Below are positions 31,951 through 42,813 of a DNA stretch of 64,000 nucleotides, one piece after another. A program made the position numbers and the translations under genes. The first letter of the stretch is position 1. The number at the start of each line of letters is the position of its first letter. Under the pieces are notes generated by a model, which saw only the letters and a list, made by a program, of their open reading frames with translations, ran no database searches and was not told the origin of the DNA. Origin of the DNA: Cyclobacteriaceae bacterium (GTDB lineage Bacteria; Bacteroidota; Bacteroidia; Cytophagales; Cyclobacteriaceae); assembly GCA_013141055.1 (NCBI GenBank), contig JABFRS010000001.1, positions 3,155,319 through 3,219,318 on the forward strand, read 5' to 3'.

Positions 31951-33807
31951 TTAATTGAAAACTGTGGAAGGTGCCGTGACCAGAGTATTCGGGTATTTTA
32001 TCCTGATATTGGTTCCAATACTGAAACTGAGATGCTGAATTCTTTCAACCACTCTTGGATAAAAAAATACCCGCGCTTCAATTGTATTGAAGATAAGGTT
32101 TTCATTTCGTGCTCTGATGCCAGCAGAAATTCCTGTAAAGAAATTCTCACTTCGAATTAAGTCAACGTTGCGATTGATCAATGCCATATCAATTCTTGCC
32201 ACTGGTGCCAATCTGAATCCTAATATTTTAGAAGATGTGAAGATCACTGCCTCCTGGCTGATCGTAAATCTTTTAGTACCCACCAAACTATCGGGACTGA
32301 ATCCCAGGATTCCATTTACGTCTCTAACATCGATACCTCGCTTTATATTTTGATTGAAGAGCATTGCAAATCCAACCTCCATCTGATGGCGGATCTTTAA
32401 TGACCCCTTTTCATAGACTTTGCTATATCGACTGAAATTCAATAGAAACAATCCGTCCTCACTTCGATTGCCTCCAAAGTAAGAGGCCAGCTTTCCTGTA
32501 TAGGTCAATATCGTTCCGCTGGGCATTACACGTGTGTAGTATAATTCACTTCCGAGATACAGTCGTTTATACTCCATCTCAGTTTCGTATCCACCGGTTA
32601 ATGACGCACGATATCCGTGAGGAATATCTTCTGTTCTACCGAATCCAATTACATACTGTGTTTTGTAAAAATCCTGTCGAAAGAATGTCAGCTGGGAAAG
32701 AAAAGCTATTCGATTTCTGTAAGCATAGCGATCGGGCTCAGTAAGATTGATGGTTGGAAGTGCGGAAAAATGCTGCTCAAAGGCTCTAAAAGCGATAAAT
32801 TTTCTATTTCTGTTCTCTCTTAAATTGGATGGCATTTTATTCAAACCAAATGAATAACCTGCCCAGTAATCCTGAATGTCGTAATGATAGGTGGCAAAAG
32901 TGCTGTCGGGTTTCTTAAAAACATTGGTTGAATAGTTAGTGCTTAGCTCTAGTCCGCCGGCCCAACGTGCGAAAGGATGAAACAATGGCCTGCTGAGTCG
33001 GAGAAAAAAAGCTCTCTCGTTTTCATTTCCGACACTTGTTCCTGTATTGATACTGGAGTAGCCTATAGTGCCATCAACAAAGCTTCCAACGATATTCGTT
33101 TTTTGATAGACAGCCTCATATCCAAACTTCGGAATGCGATCAACGTCGTAAAGTGTATTAAATTGAACACGCTGCCCCATACCTCCAAGATTAGCCTCCT
33201 GAATTCCCAGTTTGTATTTGGTTATTGATTGTGGTTCAATGTTTCCGCCAAGGCTGAATACATCGCGCGTGATAACGATCAGATCAACCGAGTCAGATCT
33301 TCTGGAAATCGGTTTGACCAGAATACGTGAATCGAGTACAAAACTCAGATTACGAAGTGTTCGCTCATTGTCTGCTACACGATAAGGATTGAGAGGCTTT
33401 CCCTCATGAATGAAGAGGTTATCCCTGATAACGAATTCTTTTGTGTCAATGTGAATCCTGTTGGCGGCTCTTGAAACAAAAGTTTGGAAGTGCCTGGCGG
33501 TATCAAGAACGGTTCTCTCGAAACCGATCCTTCTGATGATAATTTTTCTAATGATTTTCCCAGCATAGGGAAGATAAATATCCTCGCTTTTCACATTCAA
33601 AGCAGGATTCTCATCCACAGGGTCAGTAGTAATAATCCCCATCAACTGCTTGAGAACTTTCTCTTTGTTGCTCTTAATCCATTCTGCCCGTGTGGAAGGT
33701 TTTTTTTGTGCTTGTGCCTGCGGATGAATGGCAAGGAAAAGTATCAACGAAAACAACGCGAATTGAGGTGTTATAACCCGTAACAATAGTGCCACTGCTT
33801 GTATCAT
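31951..33807 (-). CDS. Omp85-like outer-membrane protein
   Basis: A protein of about 618 residues from the Met at 33807, with a signal peptide ending AIHPQAQA. An in-frame Met 12 codons upstream (33843) is less likely because it puts charged residues before the signal. A POTRA-like segment (GKIIRKIIIRRIGFERTV to VDLIVITRDVFSLGG, about 70-200) precedes a beta-barrel with many aromatic-ended strands, so it resembles BamA/TamA proteins without a clear subfamily. A role in envelope assembly is inferred. It is unlinked to the Mla operon by its own spacing and ends 26 bases from a stress palindrome. Confidence 0.75.
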   Translation of the reverse strand: MIQAVALLLRVITPQFALFSLILFLAIHPQAQAQKKPSTRAEWIKSNKEKVLKQLMGIITTDPVDENPALNVKSEDIYLPYAGKIIRKIIIRRIGFERTVLDTARHFQTFVSRAANRIHIDTKEFVIRDNLFIHEGKPLNPYRVADNERTLRNLSFVLDSRILVKPISRRSDSVDLIVITRDVFSLGGNIEPQSITKYKLGIQEANLGGMGQRVQFNTLYDVDRIPKFGYEAVYQKTNIVGSFVDGTIGYSSINTGTSVGNENERAFFLRLSRPLFHPFARWAGGLELSTNYSTNVFKKPDSTFATYHYDIQDYWAGYSFGLNKMPSNLRENRNRKFIAFRAFEQHFSALPTINLTEPDRYAYRNRIAFLSQLTFFRQDFYKTQYVIGFGRTEDIPHGYRASLTGGYETEMEYKRLYLGSELYYTRVMPSGTILTYTGKLASYFGGNRSEDGLFLLNFSRYSKVYEKGSLKIRHQMEVGFAMLFNQNIKRGIDVRDVNGILGFSPDSLVGTKRFTISQEAVIFTSSKILGFRLAPVARIDMALINRNVDLIRSENFFTGISAGIRARNENLIFNTIEARVFFYPRVVERIQHLSFSIGTNIRIKYPNTLVTAPSTVFN

Positions 33808-33970
33808 TCCATCAAAACAACGAGCAAGATGTAAAAAAAACACTTTTGAACAGTATTAAACTTTTGCTAAGAAAATCGGGAGGTCTGCTGAGAGCGAATC
33901 AACAGAACATTTACAAAAAATGTACCGCTCAACCGATGAAGATTGAACCGGATTCGTTGAAGATTTGTAA

Positions 33971-34657
33971 TTAACCGATATGTGGTGAGGGAGGCAGAGA
34001 AATGCTAATGGAGGTGCCTACTCTTAATGCAGATTTGCAGGAGATAGCGCCCCCTAATCTATCCACAATGCTCTTGGTAAGGAATAAACCCATTCCCGAG
34101 CCGATAGATTTTTCAGATCCACGATAAAAGATATCAAAAATATTATTCTTCTGATCTTCCCGAATTCCTACTCCATTGTCCATAATGTCAAGAGTAGAGC
34201 CGCTTCCGGCAGCCTCAATCCTGATAGTGATTTTTCTCTCCTTCTTGTCAGGATCATGAAAAGAGATTGAATTGGAGATGAGGTATTTCAGGATTTTTTC
34301 AATGCTCTGCTTATCTGTTTTCCATCGTGTAAATGGTTTTACTTCTGTGATCAGAACGATGTTACTGGAATCAAGCTGATTTCTGAAATTCTCCTCTATG
34401 TTTTGAATTAACTCATGGGCGTCGACTTCCGAATACTGAAGGGATGAGTAATCGTTTGCCAGGTATTCTTCCATTCCGCGGATAAGCTTATCCATTGTGT
34501 GGGTGCAAGCTTCAATCATTTCGAGGCATTTGTGAGTCTCATCGTGATGAGGATAGTATTCAGCAATTCTTACTAGTCCCTGAATAGAGGATACCGGTGC
34601 ACGGAGATCGTGTGAACAACTGTATATGAATTTCTCTATCAGATTATGATGACTCAT
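33971..34657 (-). CDS. Short histidine kinase without sensor domain
   Basis: A 228-aa kinase that starts almost at the HisKA domain: His16 in SHDLRAP, an unusual N box (LKYLISNSISFH), G1 DNGVGI and G2 GSGMGLFLTK. No sensory or membrane domain is present, so signal input must come from a partner protein. It lies next to orphan receiver genes and probably forms a phosphorelay with one of them. A 300-base gap upstream gives it its own promoter region. Confidence 0.88.
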   Translation of the reverse strand: MSHHNLIEKFIYSCSHDLRAPVSSIQGLVRIAEYYPHHDETHKCLEMIEACTHTMDKLIRGMEEYLANDYSSLQYSEVDAHELIQNIEENFRNQLDSSNIVLITEVKPFTRWKTDKQSIEKILKYLISNSISFHDPDKKERKITIRIEAAGSGSTLDIMDNGVGIREDQKNNIFDIFYRGSEKSIGSGMGLFLTKSIVDRLGGAISCKSALRVGTSISISLPPSPHIG

Positions 34658-34957
34658 GAGCTTCTTTTCTCAGGAGTAAAAGTGCGAATTCACGTTTCCA
34701 TGCTTGTAGGGGAAAAACTGAATTTCACAAAATCAGGGGTTTTGCGAAATCTGGTGTTAAACTGCGCTGGAGGTTTGGAAAAGCAGATAATGATGATCGT
34801 TTGTAAGAGAAAACCCTTACGAATCATTCTCATTTAAACCAATACTTTAATTGAAGATATTCCTTCAGATCGGGAGAAGCAATGCAGACTGAGTCACTGC
34901 GGATCTAAAAATGCAGCCTTGGGAAATTGATCTGTAAGAACTTTAATTTCTCTGAAC
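34658..34957. other. Intergenic gap with no supported feature
   Basis: These 300 bases separate the short kinase from the end of the receiver gene. I see no protein-like frame, no TGGCA promoter and no strong terminator. An imperfect inverted repeat around 34788-34833 (GTAAG and CTTAC arms) is too weak to call. Confidence 0.5.
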
Positions 34958-35317
34958 CTATAATAATGATTTCACACAGCTCACTAATTCATGTGCCTTG
35001 CAAGGCTTTGGAATGAATTTATTAGCGCCAATTTCTTCCACTTTTTTTCTTTCAACGTCAGAAGTCTTCGCAGAGAGGACAACAATCGGAATGGAACTGG
35101 TTTCTGATTTGCTTCGTACCTTTTCTATAAACTCAAAGCCATCCATTTTAGGCATCAACAAATCAGTGATAATGAGATCAGGTAAATTGTTTGATAGAAA
35201 TGCTATTCCCTCTAATCCATTGGTAGCAAGATCAACATGAAATCCCTCCATGGTGAGAATATCAACCAGTTCTTCCGCCAGGTGAGCGGTATCTTCAACA
35301 AGTAGTATTTTCTTCAT
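34958..35317 (-). CDS. Single-domain response regulator
   Basis: A 119-aa receiver domain: acidic EDT near the N-terminus (one acidic residue fewer than usual), phosphoacceptor Asp near 53 in IITDLLMPKMDG, Ser in VVLSAKT and Lys in KFIPKPC. No output domain. Its start overlaps the stop of the large kinase by four bases, so it is translated with it and is the likely phosphorylation partner. Confidence 0.9.
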   Translation of the reverse strand: MKKILLVEDTAHLAEELVDILTMEGFHVDLATNGLEGIAFLSNNLPDLIITDLLMPKMDGFEFIEKVRSKSETSSIPIVVLSAKTSDVERKKVEEIGANKFIPKPCKAHELVSCVKSLL

Positions 35318-38300
35318 CTCATGGGAATTTCGACCTTGAAAGTAGAGCCCACATTTAACTCACTTGCCACCTGAATAGAACCATCCATCAATTCGATGGC
35401 CTTCTTTAGAATTGAGAGACCAAGTCCAGTACCGGGGACAGTGTTTGCATTTGATGCTCGTTGAAAGGGTTCAAAGATGGACTGCAATTCCGAGGGATCG
35501 ATACCCATACCACGGTCGGTGACTTCCACCAAAACATTTCCACGGTAGTCTGATACTGAAATTGTGACTTCTGTGGAGGCAGGTGAGAATTTAATTGCAT
35601 TCGTTAGCAGATTAACAATCACATTACGAAGCAATTTATCATCGGCATTCACTTTTTTATTTTCACATGAAAAATGGAGAACGATTTCTCTTTTATCTTT
35701 TGAAGTTGACCTTACCTCTTCAATGAGTGAATTAATAAATTCCTCCAGATCGAGGCTGATCCTCTTAACCTTAATCTTGCCCGCCTCTGATTTTCCAATG
35801 GTTAAGATGTCTTCAAGCAAATTGGTCATGTGACTTGCCTGGTCTTCGATTTTTATAAGTTTCCTTTGAATTTCTGCTGCTGAAAGCTGATGAAAATAGT
35901 TTCGTATGGATTCCGCTGCAAAACTAATGGTGGAGAGGGGCGTTCTGAATTCGTGTGAAGCAATGGAAACAAACTTGCTCTTCATTTCCACAAGAACTTT
36001 TTCTTTTTGAAGGGCTTCATGAAGTTCCCGTGTTCTTTCTTCCACCATTTTTTCAAGACCTGCTCGATAAGTGAAAACTTCGGTGACATCCTGACCTACG
36101 CAGATAATTCCATTTATGTCCTTGTCAACATTTGCTCTTGGCGTTACGCTGATCAGAAGTACCTGATTCTTTCCTTCCTTATTAACGAATGGAAGTTCAA
36201 AGTTACTGGTTGGTTCTCCACCATTTGCTTTTTGAAGGACTTCCTCAACCTGAGATTTGACTTTTAGATCAAGAAAATTGACCCATTTCTTTCCAAGTAC
36301 TTCATTCTTTGTATATCCGGAGAGTTCCGTAGCGACCCTGTTCCATTCATTAATGTATCCGTTTCGGTCAACGCCGAAAATAGGGACATTGGCATTTTGA
36401 ATTAGGTTTGTCAATTCACGCGCTATGTTGGTCAATTGATTTTCAAACTCTTTTTGCTGACTTACATCATTCTGAACTGCAATAAAATGAGTAAGAATTT
36501 TTTTATCATTAAATACGGGACTTATATCGATGCGCAACCAGTATTTTCTTCCATTTTTCGAATAGTTGATAATATCTTCAGAGAACGCTTCTTGCCTTTT
36601 TAGCTTTCTTGATATTCTTGCTACAGTAGAGGGGTCTGTTTCCGGACCTTGTAAAAAAGAACCCGGTCTTTTTCCAACTACTTCTTCCAGAGTATAACCA
36701 GAGAGAATTGTGAAAGCATTATTTAACCATACTAGTTTCCCTTCCGGATCTGTGATCAATACGCTATTCTGAGTATGACTCGCGACGAGCGATAGTTTTT
36801 CAATTTCTTGTGAAGCAGTAATGTTCTCAGAAATATCCTGAATCGCTCCGATCATTCGAACGGCTTTACCATGATCGTAAATGATATAAGCTCTATCAAG
36901 CACATGACGATAGGAGCCATCAGAGCATTGATATTGATATTCCGAGCTCCAGTTTGCAGCATGAGAAGAAAAGGCCTCTTCTATTTCAGAATTGACGCGA
37001 TCATGATCCGCTGGGTGGATTTTACTCCTCCACCACTGCTTACTTGGATTTACATCTGTTGCCAGATATCCAAAAATAGTCTGGATACCATGATTCCATT
37101 GATTAATATCTTTTACAATGTCCCAGTCCCAAATGGCATCATTAGTGGCACGTGAAAGTATTTCAAAACGATCATTGTATTCACGCAACACATTTTCAAT
37201 AGTCTTTCTTTCAGTAATGTCTTGAACCAGTGACATCACAGTGATGACTTTGCCATTTTGATCTTTAATAGAAGAGTTGAACCATTCGCACCAGATGATA
37301 CTTCCATCTTTTTTGTAATTCCTGCTTTGGATCTGGCTTTTTACAATTTCACCTGAAATAAATTGATTTGCCCCTAATGTAAGACGGGTTTTATCTTCTT
37401 CATAAACCATTGAAAATCCTGTCTTGCCGCTTTCGATAAATTCTTTCTCAGTCCATCCGAATATTTCCTCTGCTCTCTTTGACCATGACTTTACGCGATA
37501 TTCGTTGTCCCATTCAATAAATCCCAGAGGTGTATTTTCAATGTGAAATACAATTCTCTTGTGAGCATCGATTAATTCCTGATCTGTTTTTCTTTTTACG
37601 TCTTCTGCCTTTTTTCGGGGAGAGATATCGGTTATCGTTCCCATTACTCCAATGATGAAGTTATTGGCCTGGCGTACCGGATTGAATCGATAGTAATACC
37701 AGATTCCTCTCTCTGCACTGTACTCAAGCTCATATTCTATAGTCTCACCACTCAATACCTGGTCCAGAATTCCTCTGAAGATAGCTTGTCTATGAGGTTG
37801 GGTGATGAGCATAATGTCCATTCCCTCCTCCAGATCAAATCCATACTCTTGTTTTGCTATTTCACCGAATAGGGGATTGAAGGAAAGTAATTTGCAATCC
37901 TTGTCAAGAAGGACAAATCCTGTCTCAGTGGTATTGAAGATTGTGCGAAGATGGGCTTCTGATTTTCGCAGCGATTCCTGCGTTCTTCTTTTTTCGTTGG
38001 CCTGAATAATAGCTGTGGGTAATCGCTTCAGATTACTTTTCAACAGATAATCATCTGCATCTGAACGAATGATGGAAGCTGCAAATTCTTCTGAAACCGC
38101 TCCCGTAACGAGAATAAAACCAACGTAAGGAAGTTTTTGACGACTGATTTCAAGCGCTTCGTTAGAACTGAAGTTAGGGAGCTGATGATCACTTAAAATG
38201 AGTTCGGGTGAAAATGAATCAAGGGCCTGAATAAAACTTTCCCTTGTAGAAACAACATTTATTTCAAGCTTAAGATCTGCTTGCTTCAGTACCCGTTGAA

Positions 38301-38358
38301 TCAGGGTGACATCCTCAGGAGTGTCTTCCAGCATGAGTAACCTAATAGCGCGCTCCAT
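35314..38358 (-). CDS. Hybrid sensor kinase: receiver, multiple PAS, histidine kinase
   Basis: A 1014-aa soluble kinase. The N-terminal receiver domain (about 5-125) has its Asp near residue 56 in LILSDHQLP. Five PAS/PAC units follow (about 130-760; repeated W..G.I.DITERK-type ends). The HisKA domain has its His near 800 in SHEFRTPL, and the HATPase domain has DRGMGI and GTGLGLSI. An N-terminal receiver followed by PAS domains suggests regulation by another kinase as well as by a small ligand. It is co-translated with the receiver at 34958 and 43 bases behind the receiver gene at 38402. Confidence 0.9.
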   Translation of the reverse strand: MERAIRLLMLEDTPEDVTLIQRVLKQADLKLEINVVSTRESFIQALDSFSPELILSDHQLPNFSSNEALEISRQKLPYVGFILVTGAVSEEFAASIIRSDADDYLLKSNLKRLPTAIIQANEKRRTQESLRKSEAHLRTIFNTTETGFVLLDKDCKLLSFNPLFGEIAKQEYGFDLEEGMDIMLITQPHRQAIFRGILDQVLSGETIEYELEYSAERGIWYYYRFNPVRQANNFIIGVMGTITDISPRKKAEDVKRKTDQELIDAHKRIVFHIENTPLGFIEWDNEYRVKSWSKRAEEIFGWTEKEFIESGKTGFSMVYEEDKTRLTLGANQFISGEIVKSQIQSRNYKKDGSIIWCEWFNSSIKDQNGKVITVMSLVQDITERKTIENVLREYNDRFEILSRATNDAIWDWDIVKDINQWNHGIQTIFGYLATDVNPSKQWWRSKIHPADHDRVNSEIEEAFSSHAANWSSEYQYQCSDGSYRHVLDRAYIIYDHGKAVRMIGAIQDISENITASQEIEKLSLVASHTQNSVLITDPEGKLVWLNNAFTILSGYTLEEVVGKRPGSFLQGPETDPSTVARISRKLKRQEAFSEDIINYSKNGRKYWLRIDISPVFNDKKILTHFIAVQNDVSQQKEFENQLTNIARELTNLIQNANVPIFGVDRNGYINEWNRVATELSGYTKNEVLGKKWVNFLDLKVKSQVEEVLQKANGGEPTSNFELPFVNKEGKNQVLLISVTPRANVDKDINGIICVGQDVTEVFTYRAGLEKMVEERTRELHEALQKEKVLVEMKSKFVSIASHEFRTPLSTISFAAESIRNYFHQLSAAEIQRKLIKIEDQASHMTNLLEDILTIGKSEAGKIKVKRISLDLEEFINSLIEEVRSTSKDKREIVLHFSCENKKVNADDKLLRNVIVNLLTNAIKFSPASTEVTISVSDYRGNVLVEVTDRGMGIDPSELQSIFEPFQRASNANTVPGTGLGLSILKKAIELMDGSIQVASELNVGSTFKVEIPMR

Positions 38359-38401
38359 TCCTGTTGGTCTTACTGAAAGAGTAGAAATTATTTATACCTT
38401 T

Positions 38402-38845
38402 TTATTTAGACGTGGGCGGAACATTCAGCAACATCCAATACATTCCCAGTTCCACAACCGCTTTTGAAAACGATTCAAAGTTTACAGGTTTCACAACATA
38501 GCTGTTTACTCCGAGCCGATAACTTGAAATGATATCTTGTTCTTCACGTGAAGAGGTAAGTACAATGACAGGAATCATTTTTGTGCGCTCATCTTCTTTC
38601 ACAGCCTTTAAGATTTCCAGTCCATCAACTTTTGGAAGCTTTAAATCCAAAAGAATAAGCTTAAGGCCATTGCCGACTTTCCTTCCAATGTATTTATTCT
38701 TAGCAAACAGGAAATCGAGCGCCTCCGCACCATCACTGATGTGTAAAAGTTTATTCGCAAGATTGCTCCTTTTTAAATTCCTGATTGTCAGCTGAGCTTC
38801 GTCTAAATTATCTTCGACAAGCAAGATCTCTATGTCATGTTCCAT
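38402..38845 (-). CDS. Rcp1-like single-domain response regulator
   Basis: A 147-aa receiver of the Rcp1-like class: EDN near residue 13, Asp near 66 in [13 protein letters not shown], Thr/Ser in VVLTSSREE and Lys in [11 protein letters not shown]. The extended C-terminal helix ([13 protein letters not shown]) is typical of partners of phytochrome-like kinases. It lies between two multi-PAS kinases, all in one direction, and is probably phosphorylated by the kinase at 38973. Confidence 0.9.
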   Translation of the reverse strand: MEHDIEILLVEDNLDEAQLTIRNLKRSNLANKLLHISDGAEALDFLFAKNKYIGRKVGNGLKLILLDLKLPKVDGLEILKAVKEDERTKMIPVIVLTSSREEQDIISSYRLGVNSYVVKPVNFESFSKAVVELGMYWMLLNVPPTSK

Positions 38846-38972
38846 ATAAAAACTATTTATAATGAAAAATCCGTAGAGGATAGATAGTTTCTTCGTGGGG
38901 CTTATCGGAGAAAGTTATCTGTATATATGAAGGTAATAGTTTTCCCTGAGATTGGGAGAACAAAGTTACATA

Positions 38973-41900
38973 TTAAATTTTGGTTAGAATTTCTGGATTA
39001 TCGGGCAAAGTAAAGTAGAAAGTAGCCCCTTCTCCAAGTTTTGCTTCTGCCCAGATCGATCCATTATGACGCAATAAGATGCGATGAGAGAGTGCTAATC
39101 CTACCCCAGTGCCTGTGAATTCCTGCTGATGATGAAGTCTTTGAAACACTCCGAATAGCTTATGATAATATTTCATATCAAAACCAGCACCATTATCTTT
39201 TACATAATATACGGTCTTCCCCTCCTCATTCTTGCATCCAATTTCGATTACAGGATCTGGATTCTTGCTGGAGTATTTTACAGCATTGGAAATGAGATTG
39301 GTCCAGACCTGTTTTAATAATGTGCTGTCACCTTTGGCAATTTCCAGAGATCCAATGATGATTCTGGATGGAAGTGGTATGCCTCCGTCTTTCAATTCAT
39401 GGAGTGCTTCTGATACTAACTGCTTCATATCAACATCTGATAGTCGAATATGATATCTTCCTAATCTTGAGAAATCAAGCAGGTCATCGATGAGCGATCC
39501 CATGCGCTTGGCATTGCTCATAATTACCTTTAGAGTCTTTTGACCTTCTTCATCCAGCTTGGATGAATAATCTTCAATCAGAATCTGACTGAACCCATCA
39601 ATGATCCGTAAAGGAGATCTCAGATCGTGTGAAACTGAATATGTAAATCCCTCCAGTTCATTGTTCGCAGCTTCCAGTTGAGTCGTTCTAAGCTTTACAC
39701 GCTCTTCAAGTTCTGAATTGAGTTTTAATATTTCCAATTCGGCATTCTTTTGTTCGGTGATGTCGTGGTAATTAAGTACCAACGCGTTGATGCTTTCATC
39801 GTGAAGCATGTTGGTCATAGTGCCTTCTACCCAAATAACGTGTCCAAGCTTATGTATGATTCTAAGTTTAGCGGGAATGGATTGCCCTGGTTCACGGAGT
39901 GATTGCTTCAGAACAGCAGCAATGGTGTGAGTATCCTCCGGATGAATTTGACCAACTCCCACCGTTGACATTTCATCGGGAGATCTTCCGGTAATTTTTA
40001 TAACAGACGGGCTTCGGTAGAATCCAACCATGTTCTTATCGGTAAGGATAATGGCATCGTTGCTGCTCTCAATCATCCTCTGGAAGCGCCTTTCATTTGC
40101 GGCTAATTTTGCTTCTGCTTCCTTGCGTTCGGTGATGTCACGATAGTTGGAAATGATGGCCTTGACATTTGGGTCGTCAAGAAGGTTTGTGACAACGCCT
40201 TCAAGCCATATGTACATGCCATTTTTGTGACGAAAGCGGTACTGGAAAGCCATTGGCTCCCTGGGTCGTTTCTTTAAGTCACGATAAAGCTGATCAAACT
40301 CTTCAGAATGGTCAGGGTGGACGTAATTTTTTACTAACTGACCTTTTCTTTCTTCTTCTGTATAGCCAAGAATTTTTGTAACGGACGGGCTTTGATAAAG
40401 AAGTTTTGAGTTTTCGTCGTTGACCACAATCGCATCAGAGATATTCTCGATGAGAGAGCGATAATATTTTTCGCTATTGGCGAGCTTGTCTTCTGTTATT
40501 TTGCGTTCAGTGATATCACGTGTTGTAATTGCGGTTCCTACTACTTCTCCATCGTCTTTCACAGGATTGAGTGAAACACTGACCCAACGAAGAGTTCCGC
40601 TTTGAACATGATATGAATGATCATATTCAACACTCTCTCCGAGATTAATCTTCTCAATAAGCTTTCTGAATGCATCAAGTCTTGCGGGATCCACAAATTC
40701 AAAAACATTATCACCGACCGTCATTTTCCGGCTGGTGAAGAGTACGGCATCTTCAACCGCTTTATCATTGAGAGATTTTATAATCCCAGTCTTATCAATG
40801 AGTGTAATGCCTTCTGAAATATTCTGAAAAATGTTCTTGAGGTTGGTTTCTGATTCTTTGAGCTTCTTTTCTGATTCCCTCCGTTCTGTAATATCATGGC
40901 AGTTCGACACGATAGCCTGAACATTTTCATCATCCAATAAATTGATCATGGTTCCTTCGATCCAGACCACACTGCCATTTTTATGAAACAATCTATCGAG
41001 TCTTGGAATTGGAACTCCTGGGTTTTTGAGCGATTGATTCAACATTTCCCATGACTTTTTCAATTGGTCGGCGTCCATCACGCGATCAATTGCTACACTT
41101 CTCATTTCTTCCAGTGAGAATCCGGTAAGTTTTTCGAGAGCAGGACTGGCATAAATTACACGCCCCTCTTTGTTATTTAATAAAATGATATCGTGAGCAT
41201 TTTCAACCAGAGCTCTGAAACGTTTTTCACTGGCAATTAATTTTTGCTGTACTTTTTTCTGGTCTGTTATATTATCAAACAATCCAACAAAAAAACCTTT
41301 TTCGGGACTGTACAGTGAAATGGAGAACCAACGATCCAAAGGTTCAACATTCATTTCAAACTTTTCGTGCTTTCCCGTTAATGCTACTCTTCCGACCCGT
41401 GCAAAATGCTCTGGATCCAAATCAATCAGACCTGGGATAAGTTCTGAGATTTTTTTCCCCTCAGCATTCTTCATTCCTGTAAGGCTTTCAAATTCCTGAT
41501 TCACAGTCCGATAGATATAATCGACTGCTTTTCCGTCTTTAAATATCACCTCACAATGCGCAAAGCCATTAAGCATATTTCCGAAAAGGTGCTCATAGCT
41601 TTTTTCACTGAAAGCAATTTTTTCTTCATCACGCTTCAGTCTTGAATTGATTTCCTTTATAAGAAACCATGCTAATCCAAAGGCAAGTAGGAGAGCCAGT
41701 CCATAAAAAACGAATAAGTATGGTAGCGTTCCATTGGATGTGAAAAATTTGGTAACCGGTTGCTGAACAATAACTGCCCATCCGTGCTCCGGAACTTGTT
41801 CATATGCAGAGAGTCTTTCTTCTCCTGCGATTGGATTATACAATATCTCAACACCCTTTTCGCCTCTAAGTGCTTTTTGAACGGCAGGTACTTCTGCGTA

Positions 41901-42557
41901 GCTCACGACTGAGTCTACGGTATGTTGAGGATTAGCTGCAATATTTCCTTTTTGATCAACAACATAAATGAACGCTGAGCGATCCTGGCCGAAATCACTC
42001 TTCCATTCTAGTAATTTTTGAACCTGAACTTGTAAAACAAGGATACCACGAACCTTACCCTTCAGATTTTTAATTGGAACTGCAACTGCGGAAACTACAA
42101 TTTGCGGTTCGGCTATTCTTTTGTAAACAGAAGAGATGTATGGCTTCCAGTTTTCCTTTACTCCTAGATACCATGGACTCCAGGCAAAGCTCTTTCCGTA
42201 AAGTTCAGGATGTTCTGGAATATCCTTCATTAAATTTCCCAGCGTGTCGGAAATGAAAACCCTGTCGATGAATTGAAAATCTTCAGGAATTTGACGGATC
42301 AATTCAATAGCTTCTTCCCATTTGTTCTCGTCAACATGTTTTCTTAACAAAGGACGTGTTGTGAAAGAGATTCCCAGGTTTGTCAGTCGATCGAGCTTTT
42401 CCTTTAATATTCTTGCGGAAAGTGAGGCAATGAAGCTTCTGTCTTTGTGGATTTGCTCAGTAGTGTTTTCGCGAATACGCAAGTAACTGAAGATCGCCAC
42501 CAGAATCACTGGTAGAACGATTGCGACAATAAGAAGTAATCTACGGGTCAATGACAT
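38973..42557 (-). CDS. Membrane sensor histidine kinase: Cache domain and five PAS domains
   Basis: A 1194-aa kinase. Membrane helix 1 is at about 7-26, an extracytoplasmic Cache-type sensor lies at about 30-280 (with VRGILVLQVQVQKLLEW and SAFIYVVDQKGNIAANP), and helix 2 is near 285. Five PAS/PAC units follow at about 325-940, several almost alike (WVEGTM.N.L.D..V.AI). HisKA with His near 976 in SHDLRSPLR and HATPase with DNGAGFD and GTGVGLAL end the protein. The C-terminal half is of the phytochrome-like type that pairs with Rcp1-like receivers such as the one just downstream. The near repeats suggest internal PAS duplication. Confidence 0.9.
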   Translation of the reverse strand: MSLTRRLLLIVAIVLPVILVAIFSYLRIRENTTEQIHKDRSFIASLSARILKEKLDRLTNLGISFTTRPLLRKHVDENKWEEAIELIRQIPEDFQFIDRVFISDTLGNLMKDIPEHPELYGKSFAWSPWYLGVKENWKPYISSVYKRIAEPQIVVSAVAVPIKNLKGKVRGILVLQVQVQKLLEWKSDFGQDRSAFIYVVDQKGNIAANPQHTVDSVVSYAEVPAVQKALRGEKGVEILYNPIAGEERLSAYEQVPEHGWAVIVQQPVTKFFTSNGTLPYLFVFYGLALLLAFGLAWFLIKEINSRLKRDEEKIAFSEKSYEHLFGNMLNGFAHCEVIFKDGKAVDYIYRTVNQEFESLTGMKNAEGKKISELIPGLIDLDPEHFARVGRVALTGKHEKFEMNVEPLDRWFSISLYSPEKGFFVGLFDNITDQKKVQQKLIASEKRFRALVENAHDIILLNNKEGRVIYASPALEKLTGFSLEEMRSVAIDRVMDADQLKKSWEMLNQSLKNPGVPIPRLDRLFHKNGSVVWIEGTMINLLDDENVQAIVSNCHDITERRESEKKLKESETNLKNIFQNISEGITLIDKTGIIKSLNDKAVEDAVLFTSRKMTVGDNVFEFVDPARLDAFRKLIEKINLGESVEYDHSYHVQSGTLRWVSVSLNPVKDDGEVVGTAITTRDITERKITEDKLANSEKYYRSLIENISDAIVVNDENSKLLYQSPSVTKILGYTEEERKGQLVKNYVHPDHSEEFDQLYRDLKKRPREPMAFQYRFRHKNGMYIWLEGVVTNLLDDPNVKAIISNYRDITERKEAEAKLAANERRFQRMIESSNDAIILTDKNMVGFYRSPSVIKITGRSPDEMSTVGVGQIHPEDTHTIAAVLKQSLREPGQSIPAKLRIIHKLGHVIWVEGTMTNMLHDESINALVLNYHDITEQKNAELEILKLNSELEERVKLRTTQLEAANNELEGFTYSVSHDLRSPLRIIDGFSQILIEDYSSKLDEEGQKTLKVIMSNAKRMGSLIDDLLDFSRLGRYHIRLSDVDMKQLVSEALHELKDGGIPLPSRIIIGSLEIAKGDSTLLKQVWTNLISNAVKYSSKNPDPVIEIGCKNEEGKTVYYVKDNGAGFDMKYYHKLFGVFQRLHHQQEFTGTGVGLALSHRILLRHNGSIWAEAKLGEGATFYFTLPDNPEILTKI

Positions 42558-42813
42558 ACAAAAGTACTGCCCTTTCGGGATCTGTTCTATTGAATGATAA
42601 AGTCAAGAGAGGCGTCGGAGACTGATGCCCTTACTGAAAAAAGAAAGCTACTAAAAATTTTATTAATAGTTGTTGATTTTAGGGTGATTAAGAAAGAGTA
42701 AGAGTTTTTCTTAAATTAGTACTCTTAACCAAAATCATTAGTTTTCCGGATTTAAGCATCTCTTCTCTTTTATCAAAGAGACAATGTTGTTGATTCCTAA
42801 AACATAAATAAAA

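Noticed and set aside
33783-33797. TGGCACTATTGTTAC on the minus strand, a good sigma-54-like match
   Set aside because: It lies inside the signal-peptide codons of the Omp85-like gene, with no start codon suitably placed after it. It shows that single promoter matches can arise by chance.
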